Below, one piece after another: positions 45,117 through 53,033 of a DNA stretch of 64,000 nucleotides (the stretch's first letter is position 1; each line of letters opens with the position of its first letter). The position numbers and the translations under genes are program-made. The DNA is from UBA1672 sp964351365. Its GTDB lineage: Bacteria > Pseudomonadota > Alphaproteobacteria > Micavibrionales > Micavibrionaceae. The notes beneath the pieces were generated by a model. The model worked only from the letters and a program-made list of their open reading frames with translations. It was not told the origin of the DNA and ran no database searches. The stretch covers positions 1 to 64,000 of the forward strand of contig CAYGNP010000014.1 of NCBI GenBank assembly GCA_964351365.1. Direction: 5' to 3'.

Positions 45117-46040
45117 ATGATTTTCATGACGCTGATCGCTAATGTTTTGCCGCTATACGGGCTGATCCTTCTTGGGTTTGTTGTCGGGCGGGGTATGAAG
45201 CTTGATGTGGAGCCGATCGCTATATTGATGCTCTATGCGCTGTTGCCGGTGGTGATGTTCGGCGCGACGGGGACGATGGATTTCACGGCGGAGTATTTCC
45301 TGCCCCCGCTGATTATTGCCTCGATTTCGATTATTGCCTCCACGAGCGCCTATCAGATTTCCGGCCTGTTCTGGCCGGATAAGCGTCATAATCTGCTTGG
45401 CATGCTGGGGGTGAGCTCGAATGCTACTTATTTCGGCCTGCCGATTGCGATTGCTCTTTTTGGCAATGAATGGCTCTCGGTGATGGTGATGATGGTCTTG
45501 CCGCTGTTTATTCTGGATTGCACTTTGGGTTATTATTTCGCGGTGCGCGGGGATTTCAGCGTGCGCGAGAGCCTCTTGCGCCTTGCGCGGCTGCCGATTA
45601 TTTACGGCGCTGCTCTTGGGCTGGTCGTTAATCTTGCGGGGTTTGAGCTGCCGCAGCTATTTATTGATTATTGGCACCGCTTTACCGGCACCACGATTAT
45701 TCTGGGGATGATGATGATCGGCGCTGGCCTTGCGCGCATGGAGCGGTTCCGCTTTGACTGGTCATTTTTTGGCGGAGTTGTTTTGCTGCGCTATATCCTT
45801 TGGCCTGCGCTGGGTCTGGCGTGGGTGTATCTTGATTTTGCGCATCTGCACATGCTGGGGCCGGAAATTCACGGGCTGATTATTCTGGTCACGGCCTGCC
45901 CGCTTGCCGCGAACACCGTAGCTTATGCGGCAAAACTTAATTTGCACCCTGCCCTGACGTCTTGTATGGTTTTGATTACAACCCTGTTGGCGCTTGGGTT
46001 TATTCCGTTGATGTTGATGGTAAAAGAGGTCTTATTTTAA
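45117..46040 (+). CDS. AEC family transporter (auxin efflux carrier type)
   Basis: 307 residues with about ten hydrophobic segments. The N-terminal NVLPLYGLILLGFVVGRGM, the mid-protein LGVSSNATYFGLPIAIALFGNEW and the late LIILVTACPLAANTVAYAAKLN are typical of bacterial AEC permeases (YfdV/MleP-like), which carry malate, malonate or other small acids. The substrate cannot be told. It starts 2-3 bases before dnaQ on the other side (gap of 2 bases), so dnaQ is probably co-transcribed. A 245-base gap upstream separates it from the divergent helicase gene. Confidence 0.92.
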   Translation: MIFMTLIANVLPLYGLILLGFVVGRGMKLDVEPIAILMLYALLPVVMFGATGTMDFTAEYFLPPLIIASISIIASTSAYQISGLFWPDKRHNLLGMLGVSSNATYFGLPIAIALFGNEWLSVMVMMVLPLFILDCTLGYYFAVRGDFSVRESLLRLARLPIIYGAALGLVVNLAGFELPQLFIDYWHRFTGTTIILGMMMIGAGLARMERFRFDWSFFGGVVLLRYILWPALGLAWVYLDFAHLHMLGPEIHGLIILVTACPLAANTVAYAAKLNLHPALTSCMVLITTLLALGFIPLMLMVKEVLF

Positions 46041-46042
46041 TA

Positions 46043-46732
46043 ATGCGCGAGATTGTTCTAGATACTGAAACCACTGGTATGGATCCGTTTAAGGGCGACC
46101 GTATCATTGAGATCGGCGCGGTGGAGCTGATTAACCATTTGCCTACGGGGAAAACCTGCCAGATTTATATCCATCCCGAGCGCGAAGTCCCACAAGAGGC
46201 GATTGCCGTGCATGGCATTACTAATGAATTTCTTAAAGATAAGCCTCCTTTTTTCGAAGTTTACATGGAGTTTATAGATTTTATCGGCTCTGACTCAACG
46301 CTGGTCATCCATAATGCCGAGTTTGATATGAAATTTTTGAACTGGGAGCTTGAAAATGTCGGTCATCCGCCGATCGCCTGGAGCCGCGTTATCGATACGG
46401 TGAAGATGGCGCGTAAGAAATATCCCGGCTCTCCGGCTAATCTGGATGCGCTGTGCCGGCGGTTTGAGATTGATAATTCCGGGCGCACTTATCACGGGGC
46501 GCTGCTGGATTCTGAGCTTTTAGCGGAGGTTTATCTGGAGCTTCTGGGCGGGCGTCAACGCGGGCTTGGCCTGATGAGCGAGACGGTGAAAAGCACAGGC
46601 GCGGGCGGGCGGTCAAAGGCTGAGCGCCCCTATCGAGAGCCCCGCATCTTTACCCCGAGCGATGAGGAGCTTGCTGCGCATGGCGCCATGGTGGAGAGCC
46701 TTGGTGAGACTGCACTTTGGAAGAAGGCTTAA
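46043..46732 (+). CDS. dnaQ: DNA polymerase III epsilon subunit
   Basis: 229 residues from ATG 46043. The exonuclease motifs are clear: ExoI VLDTETTGMDP (about 5-15), ExoII VIHNAEFDMKFLN (about 92-104) and ExoIII YHGALLDSELLAEVYLEL (about 160-177). The C-terminal 50 residues are less conserved and link to the polymerase alpha subunit. DnaQ is the 3'-5' proofreading subunit. In most Alphaproteobacteria dnaQ follows coaE directly; here the helicase and AEC genes lie in between. Confidence 0.95.
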   Translation: MREIVLDTETTGMDPFKGDRIIEIGAVELINHLPTGKTCQIYIHPEREVPQEAIAVHGITNEFLKDKPPFFEVYMEFIDFIGSDSTLVIHNAEFDMKFLNWELENVGHPPIAWSRVIDTVKMARKKYPGSPANLDALCRRFEIDNSGRTYHGALLDSELLAEVYLELLGGRQRGLGLMSETVKSTGAGGRSKAERPYREPRIFTPSDEELAAHGAMVESLGETALWKKA

Positions 46733-46817
46733 TTTCCTTCCCATTTCCCTAAATCCCTGTTATAAAGCCCGCATTAAATGGGTCGCAGCCTACCCCATAA
46801 GCTGCCGTTTTCTTAAT

Positions 46818-46881
46818 GTCATTCTGAAGCGCCTCGCGCTGAAGAATCCGGATCCTTCAGACCTAAAGTCTTCAGGATGAC
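46818..46881. repeat. Palindromic repeat, copy 1 (intergenic)
   Basis: 64 bp with end arms GTCATTCTGA and TCAGGATGAC and inner inverted segments (CTGAAGAATCC/GGATCCTTCAG). It lies between dnaQ and queC. The same ends recur in the copies at 48120, 49380, 54465 and 55235. Confidence 0.85.
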
Positions 46882-46923
46882 ACTATGGGATAATGGCGAT
46901 TAAACAAAACAAGGAAAACAGGA

Positions 46924-47760
46924 ATGAAAACACTCCTTATCTGCTCCGGCGGACTGGATTCAGTAGTACTCGCGCATAAAATTGCAGCAGAGCATGAATT
47001 GCTCGGCTTGATTTCCTTTAATTACGGCCAAAAGCACAAAAAAGAGCTTGGTTTTGCTGAAAATTGTGCAAAATCTCTTGGTGTTGGCTTTGATTTGATT
47101 GATATCTCACAAATTGGGGCGCAGCTTTCTGGCTCGGCGCTCACCGATGATGTGGCTGTGCCGGATGGGCATTATGCCGAGCAGAGCATGAAAATTACTG
47201 TGGTTCCTAACCGCAATGCGATTATGCTCTCTATTGCGTATGGCATTGCTTCGGCGCGCGGCGCGAGGTGTGTTGCCACGGCCGTGCATGGGGGGGATCA
47301 TTTTATCTATCCTGATTGCCGGCCCGGCTTTATTCACGCTTTTGAAGATATGCAGAACAAGGCGCTGGAGGGGTTATCGGAGATTTCGCTCTATACGCCG
47401 TTCCTTGAAAAGACCAAGGCCGATATCGCCGCGGAAGGCGCGCGCCTTGGTGTTCCGTTTGCGGATACGTGGTCGTGCTATAAGGGCGGGGATGTGCATT
47501 GCGGGCGCTGCGGCACATGCGTTGAGCGGCGCGAGGCGTTTGATCTGGCCGGCGTTGACGATCCAACGGTTTACGCGGATGCGGATTTTTGGCGTGAAGC
47601 GGTTAAGAAGGGGGCGGCCAATGAGCAGGAATTAGCGCGTCATGCCCGGCTTGAACGGGCATCCGGTATGAAAGAAGACGACAGCGATGCTGTCGACATT
47701 AAGGATCCCCGCCGTTTGAATGAGTCTACGACTCATCGCGGGGATGACGGAGGGGTTTAA
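46924..47760 (+). CDS. queC: 7-cyano-7-deazaguanine synthase QueC with repeat-derived tail
   Basis: 278 residues, about 40 more than usual. The PP-loop CSGGLDSVVLAHK (about 6-18) binds ATP, NRNAIMLSIAYGIA and AVHGGDHFIYPDCRP are family blocks, and the zinc site is CYKGGDVHCGRCGTC (about 189-203). The enzyme makes preQ0 from carboxy-deazaguanine, ammonia and ATP. The core ends near residue 238; the remaining residues are encoded by a palindromic element at 47638-47749, rich in charged residues and probably not functional. It is the first gene of a queCDEF operon. Confidence 0.95.
   Translation: MKTLLICSGGLDSVVLAHKIAAEHELLGLISFNYGQKHKKELGFAENCAKSLGVGFDLIDISQIGAQLSGSALTDDVAVPDGHYAEQSMKITVVPNRNAIMLSIAYGIASARGARCVATAVHGGDHFIYPDCRPGFIHAFEDMQNKALEGLSEISLYTPFLEKTKADIAAEGARLGVPFADTWSCYKGGDVHCGRCGTCVERREAFDLAGVDDPTVYADADFWREAVKKGAANEQELARHARLERASGMKEDDSDAVDIKDPRRLNESTTHRGDDGGV
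47638..47749. repeat. Second type of palindromic element, within the queC 3' end
   Basis: 112 bp beginning CGTCATGCCCGGCTTGAACG and ending CGGGGATGACG. The ends are inverted (CGTCATGCCC against GGGGATGACG) and inner short hairpins are visible. The type of element (CGTCATGCCCGG... GGGGATGACG) is common between genes in Alphaproteobacteria. Here it is read in frame as residues 239-275 of QueC. Confidence 0.75.
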
Positions 47761-47761
47761 G

Positions 47762-48148
47762 ATGTATATTATTTCAAAGGAATTTCATTTTTCTGCATCC
47801 CATATCCTTCACGGACTATCGGATGATCATCCCTGCAGCCGCCTGCATGGGCATAATTATCTGGTCGAGGTGGAGCTTTGTTCAGATACGCTGAATGCAA
47901 CGGGATTTGTGCGCGATTACCGCGAGCTTGATGCGCTGAAAGCGTATATTGATGATGTGTTTGATCATCGTCACCTGAATGATGTGCTGGGCGAGAACGC
48001 CACAACCGCCGAGCAGATCGCCAGGCATTTCTATGACTGGGCGAAGGCAAAATGGCCGGAGGTTAGCGCGGTGCGCGTGCGCGAGACCCCCAGAAGCTGC
48101 GCAGAGTACCGTCCCTCTTGTCATCCTGAGCAACGCGAAGGATCTTGA
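47762..48148 (+). CDS. queD: 6-carboxy-tetrahydropterin synthase QueD
   Basis: 128 residues from ATG 47762, one base after the queC stop. Zinc-binding histidines are in FSASHIL and LHGHNY, the catalytic cysteine in DDHPCSRLHGH, and VRDYRELDALKAYIDDVFDHRHLND and VRVRETP are family blocks. It converts dihydroneopterin triphosphate to 6-carboxytetrahydropterin. The natural end is near CAEYRP; the last ten residues (SCHPEQREGS) are encoded by a palindromic repeat, which also contains the stop codon. Confidence 0.94.
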   Translation: MYIISKEFHFSASHILHGLSDDHPCSRLHGHNYLVEVELCSDTLNATGFVRDYRELDALKAYIDDVFDHRHLNDVLGENATTAEQIARHFYDWAKAKWPEVSAVRVRETPRSCAEYRPSCHPEQREGS

Positions 48149-48193
48149 ATAATGGCTTTAGATTCTTCGCTCGCTGCACTCTCTCAGAATGAC
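48120..48193. repeat. Palindromic repeat, copy 2 (spans the queD/queE junction)
   Basis: 74 bp, ends GTCATCCTGA and TCAGAATGAC. It covers the last codons and stop of queD, the 3-base gap and the first 14 codons of queE. Inner arms GCAACGCGAAGGATC and GATTCTTCGCTCGC can pair. Confidence 0.85.
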
Positions 48194-48898
48194 ACATCCC
48201 GTGTACGTATCTCCGAAATTTTCGGGCCAACCATACAGGGGGAAGGCGCGCTGATCGGCCAGCCGACCGTGTTTGTGCGCACGGGCGGATGCGATTACCG
48301 CTGCTGCTGGTGCGATACGCTGCATGCGGTGGATTCATCCTTTCGTGATACATGGAAACCCATGAGCGCGGCAGATATTTTTGCGCGCGTTGAGGAACTC
48401 TCCGGCGGTAAAGCGATGATGGTGACTTTATCCGGGGGCAACCCCGCCATACAGCCTTTGGGCGGTTTGATTGATCTGGGCCAAGCAAAAGGCTACCGCT
48501 TTGCGCTGGAGACGCAAGGCTCGATTGCGGCGGACTGGTTTGCTGCGCTTGATGTGCTCACCCTCTCGCCTAAACCCCCCAGCAGCGGGATGATCACCGA
48601 TTGGGCGGCCTTTGATGCATGTATTGGCGCGGCAGGGGCGGATACGCAGATCGCCCTTAAAATTCCTGTGCTGGATGAGACTGATTATGCTTTTGCGCGC
48701 GATGCGGGGGCGCGCTATCCCTCTTTGGCTCTGTATCTCCAGCCGGTGAATGAAACCGTAAGCGGGGATGCGGATATGCAAGGATTGCTTGCGCGGATGC
48801 GCTGGCTGGTGGATAAGGTGGCGGCGGATCAATGGTATAGCGCCCATGTTCTGCCGCAATTGCATGTGTTGTTATGGGGTAATAAACAAGGAGTTTAA
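48152..48898 (+). CDS. queE: 7-carboxy-7-deazaguanine synthase QueE
   Basis: 248 residues. The radical-SAM motif is C-x3-C-x2-C in GGCDYRCCWCDT (about 47-58). ISEIFGPTIQGEG before it and MMVTLSGGNPAIQPLGGLI after it are QueE blocks. It rearranges 6-carboxytetrahydropterin to carboxy-deazaguanine. The first 15 or so residues (MALDSSLAALSQNDTS) are encoded by the palindromic repeat, and I find no in-frame start between the repeat and the conserved SEIFGP, so translation probably begins within the repeat, three bases after the queD stop. Confidence 0.94.
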   Translation: MALDSSLAALSQNDTSRVRISEIFGPTIQGEGALIGQPTVFVRTGGCDYRCCWCDTLHAVDSSFRDTWKPMSAADIFARVEELSGGKAMMVTLSGGNPAIQPLGGLIDLGQAKGYRFALETQGSIAADWFAALDVLTLSPKPPSSGMITDWAAFDACIGAAGADTQIALKIPVLDETDYAFARDAGARYPSLALYLQPVNETVSGDADMQGLLARMRWLVDKVAADQWYSAHVLPQLHVLLWGNKQGV

Positions 48899-48902
48899 TA
48901 GG

Positions 48903-49367
48903 ATGAGCGAGAATATTTATGAGAATTTGACACAGCTTGGCAGCCATACGGCTTTGCCGGAGAGCCCGGATAAGGCAGAGCTGGAGCGCGTTCCTAATCC
49001 CAAGGCAGATATGGCCTATTGCGTGCGCTTTACCGCGCCGGAATTTACCTCGCTTTGTCCGCTGACAGGCGCGCCGGATTTTGCGCATCTGGTGATTGAT
49101 TACGTGCCGGATCAGTTTCTGGTCGAGAGCAAATCGCTCAAGCTGTTTTTAGGCTCGTTTCGTAATCACGGCGCGTTCCATGAGGATTGCACATTGGAGA
49201 TTGCACGGCGCGTGATGGAGATTACAAAGCCTGTGTGGCTTCGCATAGGCGGGTACTGGTACCCGCGCGGGGGCATACCAATTGACGTGTTTTACCAGAG
49301 CGGTGAGCCGCCAGCGGGTGTGTGGATTCCTGATCAGGGCGTGGCGGGTTATCGCGGGCGGGGTTAG
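48903..49367 (+). CDS. queF: NADPH-dependent preQ0 reductase QueF (short type)
   Basis: 154 residues from ATG 48903 (GGAGTTTAATAGG upstream). The nucleophilic cysteine is in FTSLCPLTGAPDFA, the NADPH/substrate region is ESKSLKLFLGSFRNHGAFHED, and YWYPRGGIPIDVF is the family end. It reduces the nitrile of preQ0 to the amine preQ1, which is placed in tRNA as the queuosine precursor. It completes a full queC-D-E-F cassette. The tgt and queA genes for later steps are not in the window. Confidence 0.95.
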   Translation: MSENIYENLTQLGSHTALPESPDKAELERVPNPKADMAYCVRFTAPEFTSLCPLTGAPDFAHLVIDYVPDQFLVESKSLKLFLGSFRNHGAFHEDCTLEIARRVMEITKPVWLRIGGYWYPRGGIPIDVFYQSGEPPAGVWIPDQGVAGYRGRG

Positions 49368-49379
49368 GTTTTCCATCGT

Positions 49380-49439
49380 GTCATTCTGAGGCCCTTTAGG
49401 GCTGAAGGATCATAAATTCTTCGCTGCGCTCAGAATGAC
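49380..49439. repeat. Palindromic repeat, copy 3 (between queF and the LRAT-like gene)
   Basis: 60 bp, ends GTCATTCTGA and TCAGAATGAC, with inner GGCCCTTTAGGGCT and CTTCGCTGCGCTC segments. It lies between convergent genes, where its hairpin could help end transcription. Confidence 0.85.
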
Positions 49440-49447
49440 GGAGCGGA

Positions 49448-49825
49448 TTATGCGCGAAATATTCGCCCGCGCGTGAGTATGGCCAGCGCGGCAAAGCTGA
49501 TAGTGGATATCACCAGTGAGCGCAGCTGATGCGAGTGTTTGCGCCCATGACAGTCGCTTGCAAAATGCTGGCAGTTATCGCTCAGGACATTATATCTTTT
49601 GCCGATTTTTTTGCGGGCGTGATTAAGGACAATCTCAACCGGAAGATCGCTCGGATAACCGAGATTTTTGATTTTTCGCCTGCCGGAGAAGGTTTGTAAA
49701 TCTTCCTCTACGACTTTGCCTGTGCGCTTGGAGGCAGAGATGACCGTGCCAGTATCTGTGTAAATACCCTCATGCTCGATGCCGAGATACCATTTAACAC
49801 TCAGGATTTCGCCAGGGTTATACAT
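49448..49825 (-). CDS. LRAT domain (NlpC/P60 superfamily) protein
   Basis: 125 residues. The catalytic pair of the LRAT family can be seen: His18 in IEHEGIYTD and Cys85 in the signature NCQHF (DNCQHFASDC). A hydrophobic C-terminal segment (about 103-120, SLVISTISFAALAIL) may anchor it in a membrane. LRAT-like proteins are thiol acyltransferases or hydrolases acting on lipids; bacterial members are poorly known. It is 17 bases after the preceding minus-strand gene and may be co-transcribed with it. Confidence 0.75.
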   Translation of the reverse strand: MYNPGEILSVKWYLGIEHEGIYTDTGTVISASKRTGKVVEEDLQTFSGRRKIKNLGYPSDLPVEIVLNHARKKIGKRYNVLSDNCQHFASDCHGRKHSHQLRSLVISTISFAALAILTRGRIFRA

Positions 49826-49842
49826 GCCTTAGACTAGCATGA

Positions 49843-50862
49843 CTAACCCTCTTGCGGGAAGATTTTTTTTGCCAGAGCCATGTCACGGAACGGCACGTTT
49901 TCAACGATCACCGCCTGCATTTCGTGCATAATCTGCAAAAGATGTGTCTGGTTGATCTCATCATCCACGCCTGCGAACATCGGGTCTGCCATGATCTCAG
50001 CCCCCTGCCCCTGCAGATAGGCGGTTTTATCGGGCAGGCAAGACAACATCTCGATATTCATCTTGCCCGGCTTTTTGCTGCCAAAAGGATTTGTTGTTGC
50101 GCTCGTTGATAGAACCTCATCCATGTAATCGAGGGTATCATGATCGCAGCGGTTAACGCGCGCTTCATCGCGGAACCATTGCTTGAACGCGGCATGCAGG
50201 CCGTGGCCGTTAAATTGTGCTGTGGGGTCGCGCTCCAGATATCCGGAAAAATTCATCGCCATATCGCCGATTTCCGAGCCAATCATGTGGCGCCAGATAT
50301 CGGGATGATCTTCTGAGGATCTGAGCTCCCACGCAACAAGGACAGCGACGACATCAAGGTCGGCAGCGCGGATGCGTTCCATGAGCATGACATGTTCGGG
50401 CGCGTAGATTTCATCAAACCCGCCATAGCGTTTTTCCTGCCAGATATCGCGCAGGGCTTTGACCAGCGTCACCAATGTTATGTTTCTGAAATAAACCGAG
50501 CGGCCCAACGCAGAGGGCACGAGTGAATTATTGTCCAGACTGATGGTCTTGTTCTCAACATCAATGCAGTAATCCGCACCATGCAGGTCATCAAGGGCAA
50601 GAATCCAGTTTTTGTCTGCGGCTTCCTTGAGCATAATACGCGCTGTGGGGCTTGTCTCCAATACGCTGACGCACCATGAGAGAACGTCCTTGTACTCAAA
50701 GACTTCGCCGTCTTCTATGTCCGTAAAAAAATCTGTGTCCATATCTTCACATAGTAATTCGGCGAACTGCCATTGCGCGTTGCCGGACACTTTAGAAGAA
50801 TCCACAGAAGAGTCCACAAAATGAATCACTTTTTTTGATGGCTGTGACGTGTCTTTTGCCAT
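49843..50862 (-). CDS. Unknown protein, paralogue of the gene at 50897-52216
   Basis: About 339 residues from the minus-strand ATG at 50862 (MAKDTSQPSKK), which has AAAGG 7 bases upstream; the frame stays open further but overlaps the preceding gene. The shared region with its neighbour covers ALGRSVYFRNITLVTLVKALRDIWQE, the block RIRAADLDVVAVLVAWELRSSEDHPDIW and DTLDYMDEVL, then a predicted helical end. An ALRDIWQ / ELRRHWQ position could be a worn zinc-protease helix, but no HExxH is present. No signal peptide. I do not recognise the function. Confidence 0.6.
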   Translation of the reverse strand: MAKDTSQPSKKVIHFVDSSVDSSKVSGNAQWQFAELLCEDMDTDFFTDIEDGEVFEYKDVLSWCVSVLETSPTARIMLKEAADKNWILALDDLHGADYCIDVENKTISLDNNSLVPSALGRSVYFRNITLVTLVKALRDIWQEKRYGGFDEIYAPEHVMLMERIRAADLDVVAVLVAWELRSSEDHPDIWRHMIGSEIGDMAMNFSGYLERDPTAQFNGHGLHAAFKQWFRDEARVNRCDHDTLDYMDEVLSTSATTNPFGSKKPGKMNIEMLSCLPDKTAYLQGQGAEIMADPMFAGVDDEINQTHLLQIMHEMQAVIVENVPFRDMALAKKIFPQEG

Positions 50863-50896
50863 AAATTTGCCTTTACTCGAGTCGTATATAGAGGCG

Positions 50897-52216
50897 CTAT
50901 CCCTTTTTATACCAGCGTTTGAGGTCAATAATATCTGCACCTCGTTTGCTTTTGGGCTGCGCATATATTTTATTATTGGTTCGTCTGTATTCACTAAGTT
51001 GAAGAATGTCTGCTGCGAGTGGTTTTGCATTATTTGGACCCTGACTTTTTGTGCTTAACAAATCATGACGGATGTCATGTGTGGATAAGTCAGACTCGGT
51101 TTGCAAATGCTGTTCCGTTTCTTTGTAGGATCTCTCGAACTTGATAAACCACAGGAAATTTGCGCTTGAGCGGTCACGCACCTCTGTGAAAACAGGGTCA
51201 TCCATGATGGTGTGCGCATGGGTGGCCAGGTAATTTTTGCCGAACGGCATTTCACCAAGTTTGGCGATCAGCTCAGCGGTTACAGAGCTTGATGATTTAT
51301 CATTATCAAAGACGTATCCTTTGTAATCTGCGAGCATGGCGCGAATGATTTGCTTGTCTTTGCTGCGGCATCGCTCGGAGAGGAACCAGCTTTCGAACAC
51401 GGCAGCACTTGCCGTGCCGTCATTGATGGTGCGAAAATTGATAAAGGCCTCGCGGGCGAAACTGCGCGCAAGGTCGGACAGGGGAGAGTTTTCAACCCGC
51501 TCCCACACATCTCTGTGGCCTGCAAGCTGGAGCTCCCAGGCGATGCGCACAACTGCAGCGGCTAAGTCTGCTTCTTGTGCGCGGTTAATCAAAATTGCGT
51601 TTTCCGGCTTGAAGGTCATCGGATTGATCAATACGCCCTGGCGGTGCTGCCAGTGACGGCGCAGCTCTCTTGCGAGAAGAAGAATATGATCGTTGCATTT
51701 CATATGAGGATAGAGAGATATAATTCCCTGATTGCGGTCATAGAAAATATCCTCAACCTGTTCGCTCATCTGGATTTTAACATCTTGCTTCTCCAGCATG
51801 TTCAGATAAGCGGCGGCCAGTCGGCTTTGAGATAAAATATCTTTAATCTTTGTAAGGCGCTCTTTTTGCTCAACGGGCGTGAGGTAAAAATTCATGGTCT
51901 GTGAAATGCTCTCGGCATTTTCTGAAAAATCACAATAGGCGCGCAGTGTTTTCTGCGGCAGTGGTTCTTCTTGTTTGCCCATGCCGGCAATCTCTTCTTT
52001 CAGGATGCGCACTTCACGCGCAAGCTCATCCAGCTCTGCGATATCGAAAAAGCCGTCATCTTCGTCTTCGATCATCTCTTCTTCAAAATAAAACAGGGGT
52101 TGATCGCCGATATGTGTGCAGATGACAGGCTGTCTGTCATTGATGGTATAGGCCACACCGCAAACGCGGTGCTCGATCATTTGTGCATTGTAAAAATCTG
52201 AATATGTATCGCTCAT
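50897..52216 (-). CDS. Unknown protein, paralogue of the gene at 49843-50862
   Basis: About 439 residues from the minus-strand ATG at 52216 (MSDTYSDFY); an ATG four codons upstream is also possible. The first 100 residues are acidic and include a coiled coil (LDELAREVRILKEEIAGMG). The shared domain (about 190-390) contains MKCNDHILLLARELRRHWQHRQG, NRAQEADLAAAVVRIAWELQLAGHRDVW and a region ending in TVMDDPVF-like HTIMDDPVF. It has no signal peptide. A perfect TTAA-N7-TTAA site lies about 150 bases upstream of the start. The two genes are 34 bases apart and probably one operon. Function unknown. Confidence 0.62.
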   Translation of the reverse strand: MSDTYSDFYNAQMIEHRVCGVAYTINDRQPVICTHIGDQPLFYFEEEMIEDEDDGFFDIAELDELAREVRILKEEIAGMGKQEEPLPQKTLRAYCDFSENAESISQTMNFYLTPVEQKERLTKIKDILSQSRLAAAYLNMLEKQDVKIQMSEQVEDIFYDRNQGIISLYPHMKCNDHILLLARELRRHWQHRQGVLINPMTFKPENAILINRAQEADLAAAVVRIAWELQLAGHRDVWERVENSPLSDLARSFAREAFINFRTINDGTASAAVFESWFLSERCRSKDKQIIRAMLADYKGYVFDNDKSSSSVTAELIAKLGEMPFGKNYLATHAHTIMDDPVFTEVRDRSSANFLWFIKFERSYKETEQHLQTESDLSTHDIRHDLLSTKSQGPNNAKPLAADILQLSEYRRTNNKIYAQPKSKRGADIIDLKRWYKKG

Positions 52217-52360
52217 GGGCCTGACCATTTGTGGATGAGAAGATCGCTCTCAAGGTGAAGAGAACGCCCCTCGAACTGTTCCATTATGCAGGGAAAAACC
52301 TTAACGCTTTCCTACCATATTTGCGGAAAAAGCGGTTTTTTTGATTTTTTTTTCAATGTG

Positions 52361-52375
52361 TTAACAGGGGTTTAA
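52361..52375. promoter_or_regulatory. Candidate CtrA-binding site
   Basis: TTAACAGGGGTTTAA matches the full CtrA consensus TTAA-N7-TTAA. It lies in the 190-base gap upstream of the minus-strand gene at 50897-52216, next to a T-rich stretch. CtrA is the alphaproteobacterial cell-cycle regulator. A chance match is possible in an A+T-rich gap. Confidence 0.45.
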
Positions 52376-52406
52376 TTCATTATGAATAATGGGTTAAGCT
52401 GGGTGA

Positions 52407-53033
52407 CTATTGTCCCAGCGCGGCATCCAGAACAGGGATTTCCTCGATCAAAATATCGTGATCGCCCATAGTTACCTTTCCTTGCGGGGTAACGGTGATT
52501 TCGGTTTTGAACAAGGTGTCCTTGAGCATCATAAAGGCGTTGATGACATAGGCCTTATCCTTTTCGCGCTTGTCTTTACTCAGGGTGAGAGGCTGGAGCG
52601 CATCGTTGAGCGATTTTTTGACCTGCGCGGGCGGCTCGTCCTTCCAGCTTATATGGTCGGCACTTTCGCAAATTTTGAAACGGCCATGACGGCCTTTGAC
52701 GTATTCAAAGAAAAACCGCACGTAATCCAGCACGTTTTTGTCGTTTAAGGCGATTTTGGCTGATGTGTTCAGATTATATATTGTTTGGTAGCGCCAATCG
52801 ATGATGACAAATTCTTTTGTGGTTTTGTTTTGCACCAGATAACGCTGCAAGGGTGGATGGGTTTTATGATCGGCAACGTTTAAAAATCTGTGTTCGGGAT
52901 AAAAGGGGATGTCGATCGCTAGAATGGTTGTCTCTAGGGGATCAAAAATGCTGCCATCCACTTTTTTGTTCAGCTCATCAAGCAGGATAGCGATTTCATC
53001 AACTTCCAATTGTATGTAGGATTCATCAAACAT
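52407..53033 (-). CDS. Unknown cytoplasmic protein
   Basis: 208 residues, no signal peptide or membrane segment. The first part is acidic (YIQLEVDEIAILLDELNKKVDGSI). A central beta-rich stretch reads FLNVADHKTHPPLQRYLV, TTKEFVIIDWRYQTIYNLN; a helical end includes VINAFMMLKDTLFKTEITVTPQG. I do not recognise a family. It is the outermost of four minus-strand genes of unknown role and borders the 399-base gap before hemE. Confidence 0.6.
   Translation of the reverse strand: MFDESYIQLEVDEIAILLDELNKKVDGSIFDPLETTILAIDIPFYPEHRFLNVADHKTHPPLQRYLVQNKTTKEFVIIDWRYQTIYNLNTSAKIALNDKNVLDYVRFFFEYVKGRHGRFKICESADHISWKDEPPAQVKKSLNDALQPLTLSKDKREKDKAYVINAFMMLKDTLFKTEITVTPQGKVTMGDHDILIEEIPVLDAALGQ

Noticed and set aside
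50478..50699. Open frames on the opposite strand or other frames of the 49.8-52.2 kb genes
   Set aside because: They are shadows; the minus-strand frames called have paralogous protein similarity to each other, which the shadows lack.
51080..51088. Perfect DnaA box TGTGGATAA
   Set aside because: Single site inside a coding region; one match in 64 kb is expected by chance and there is no cluster.
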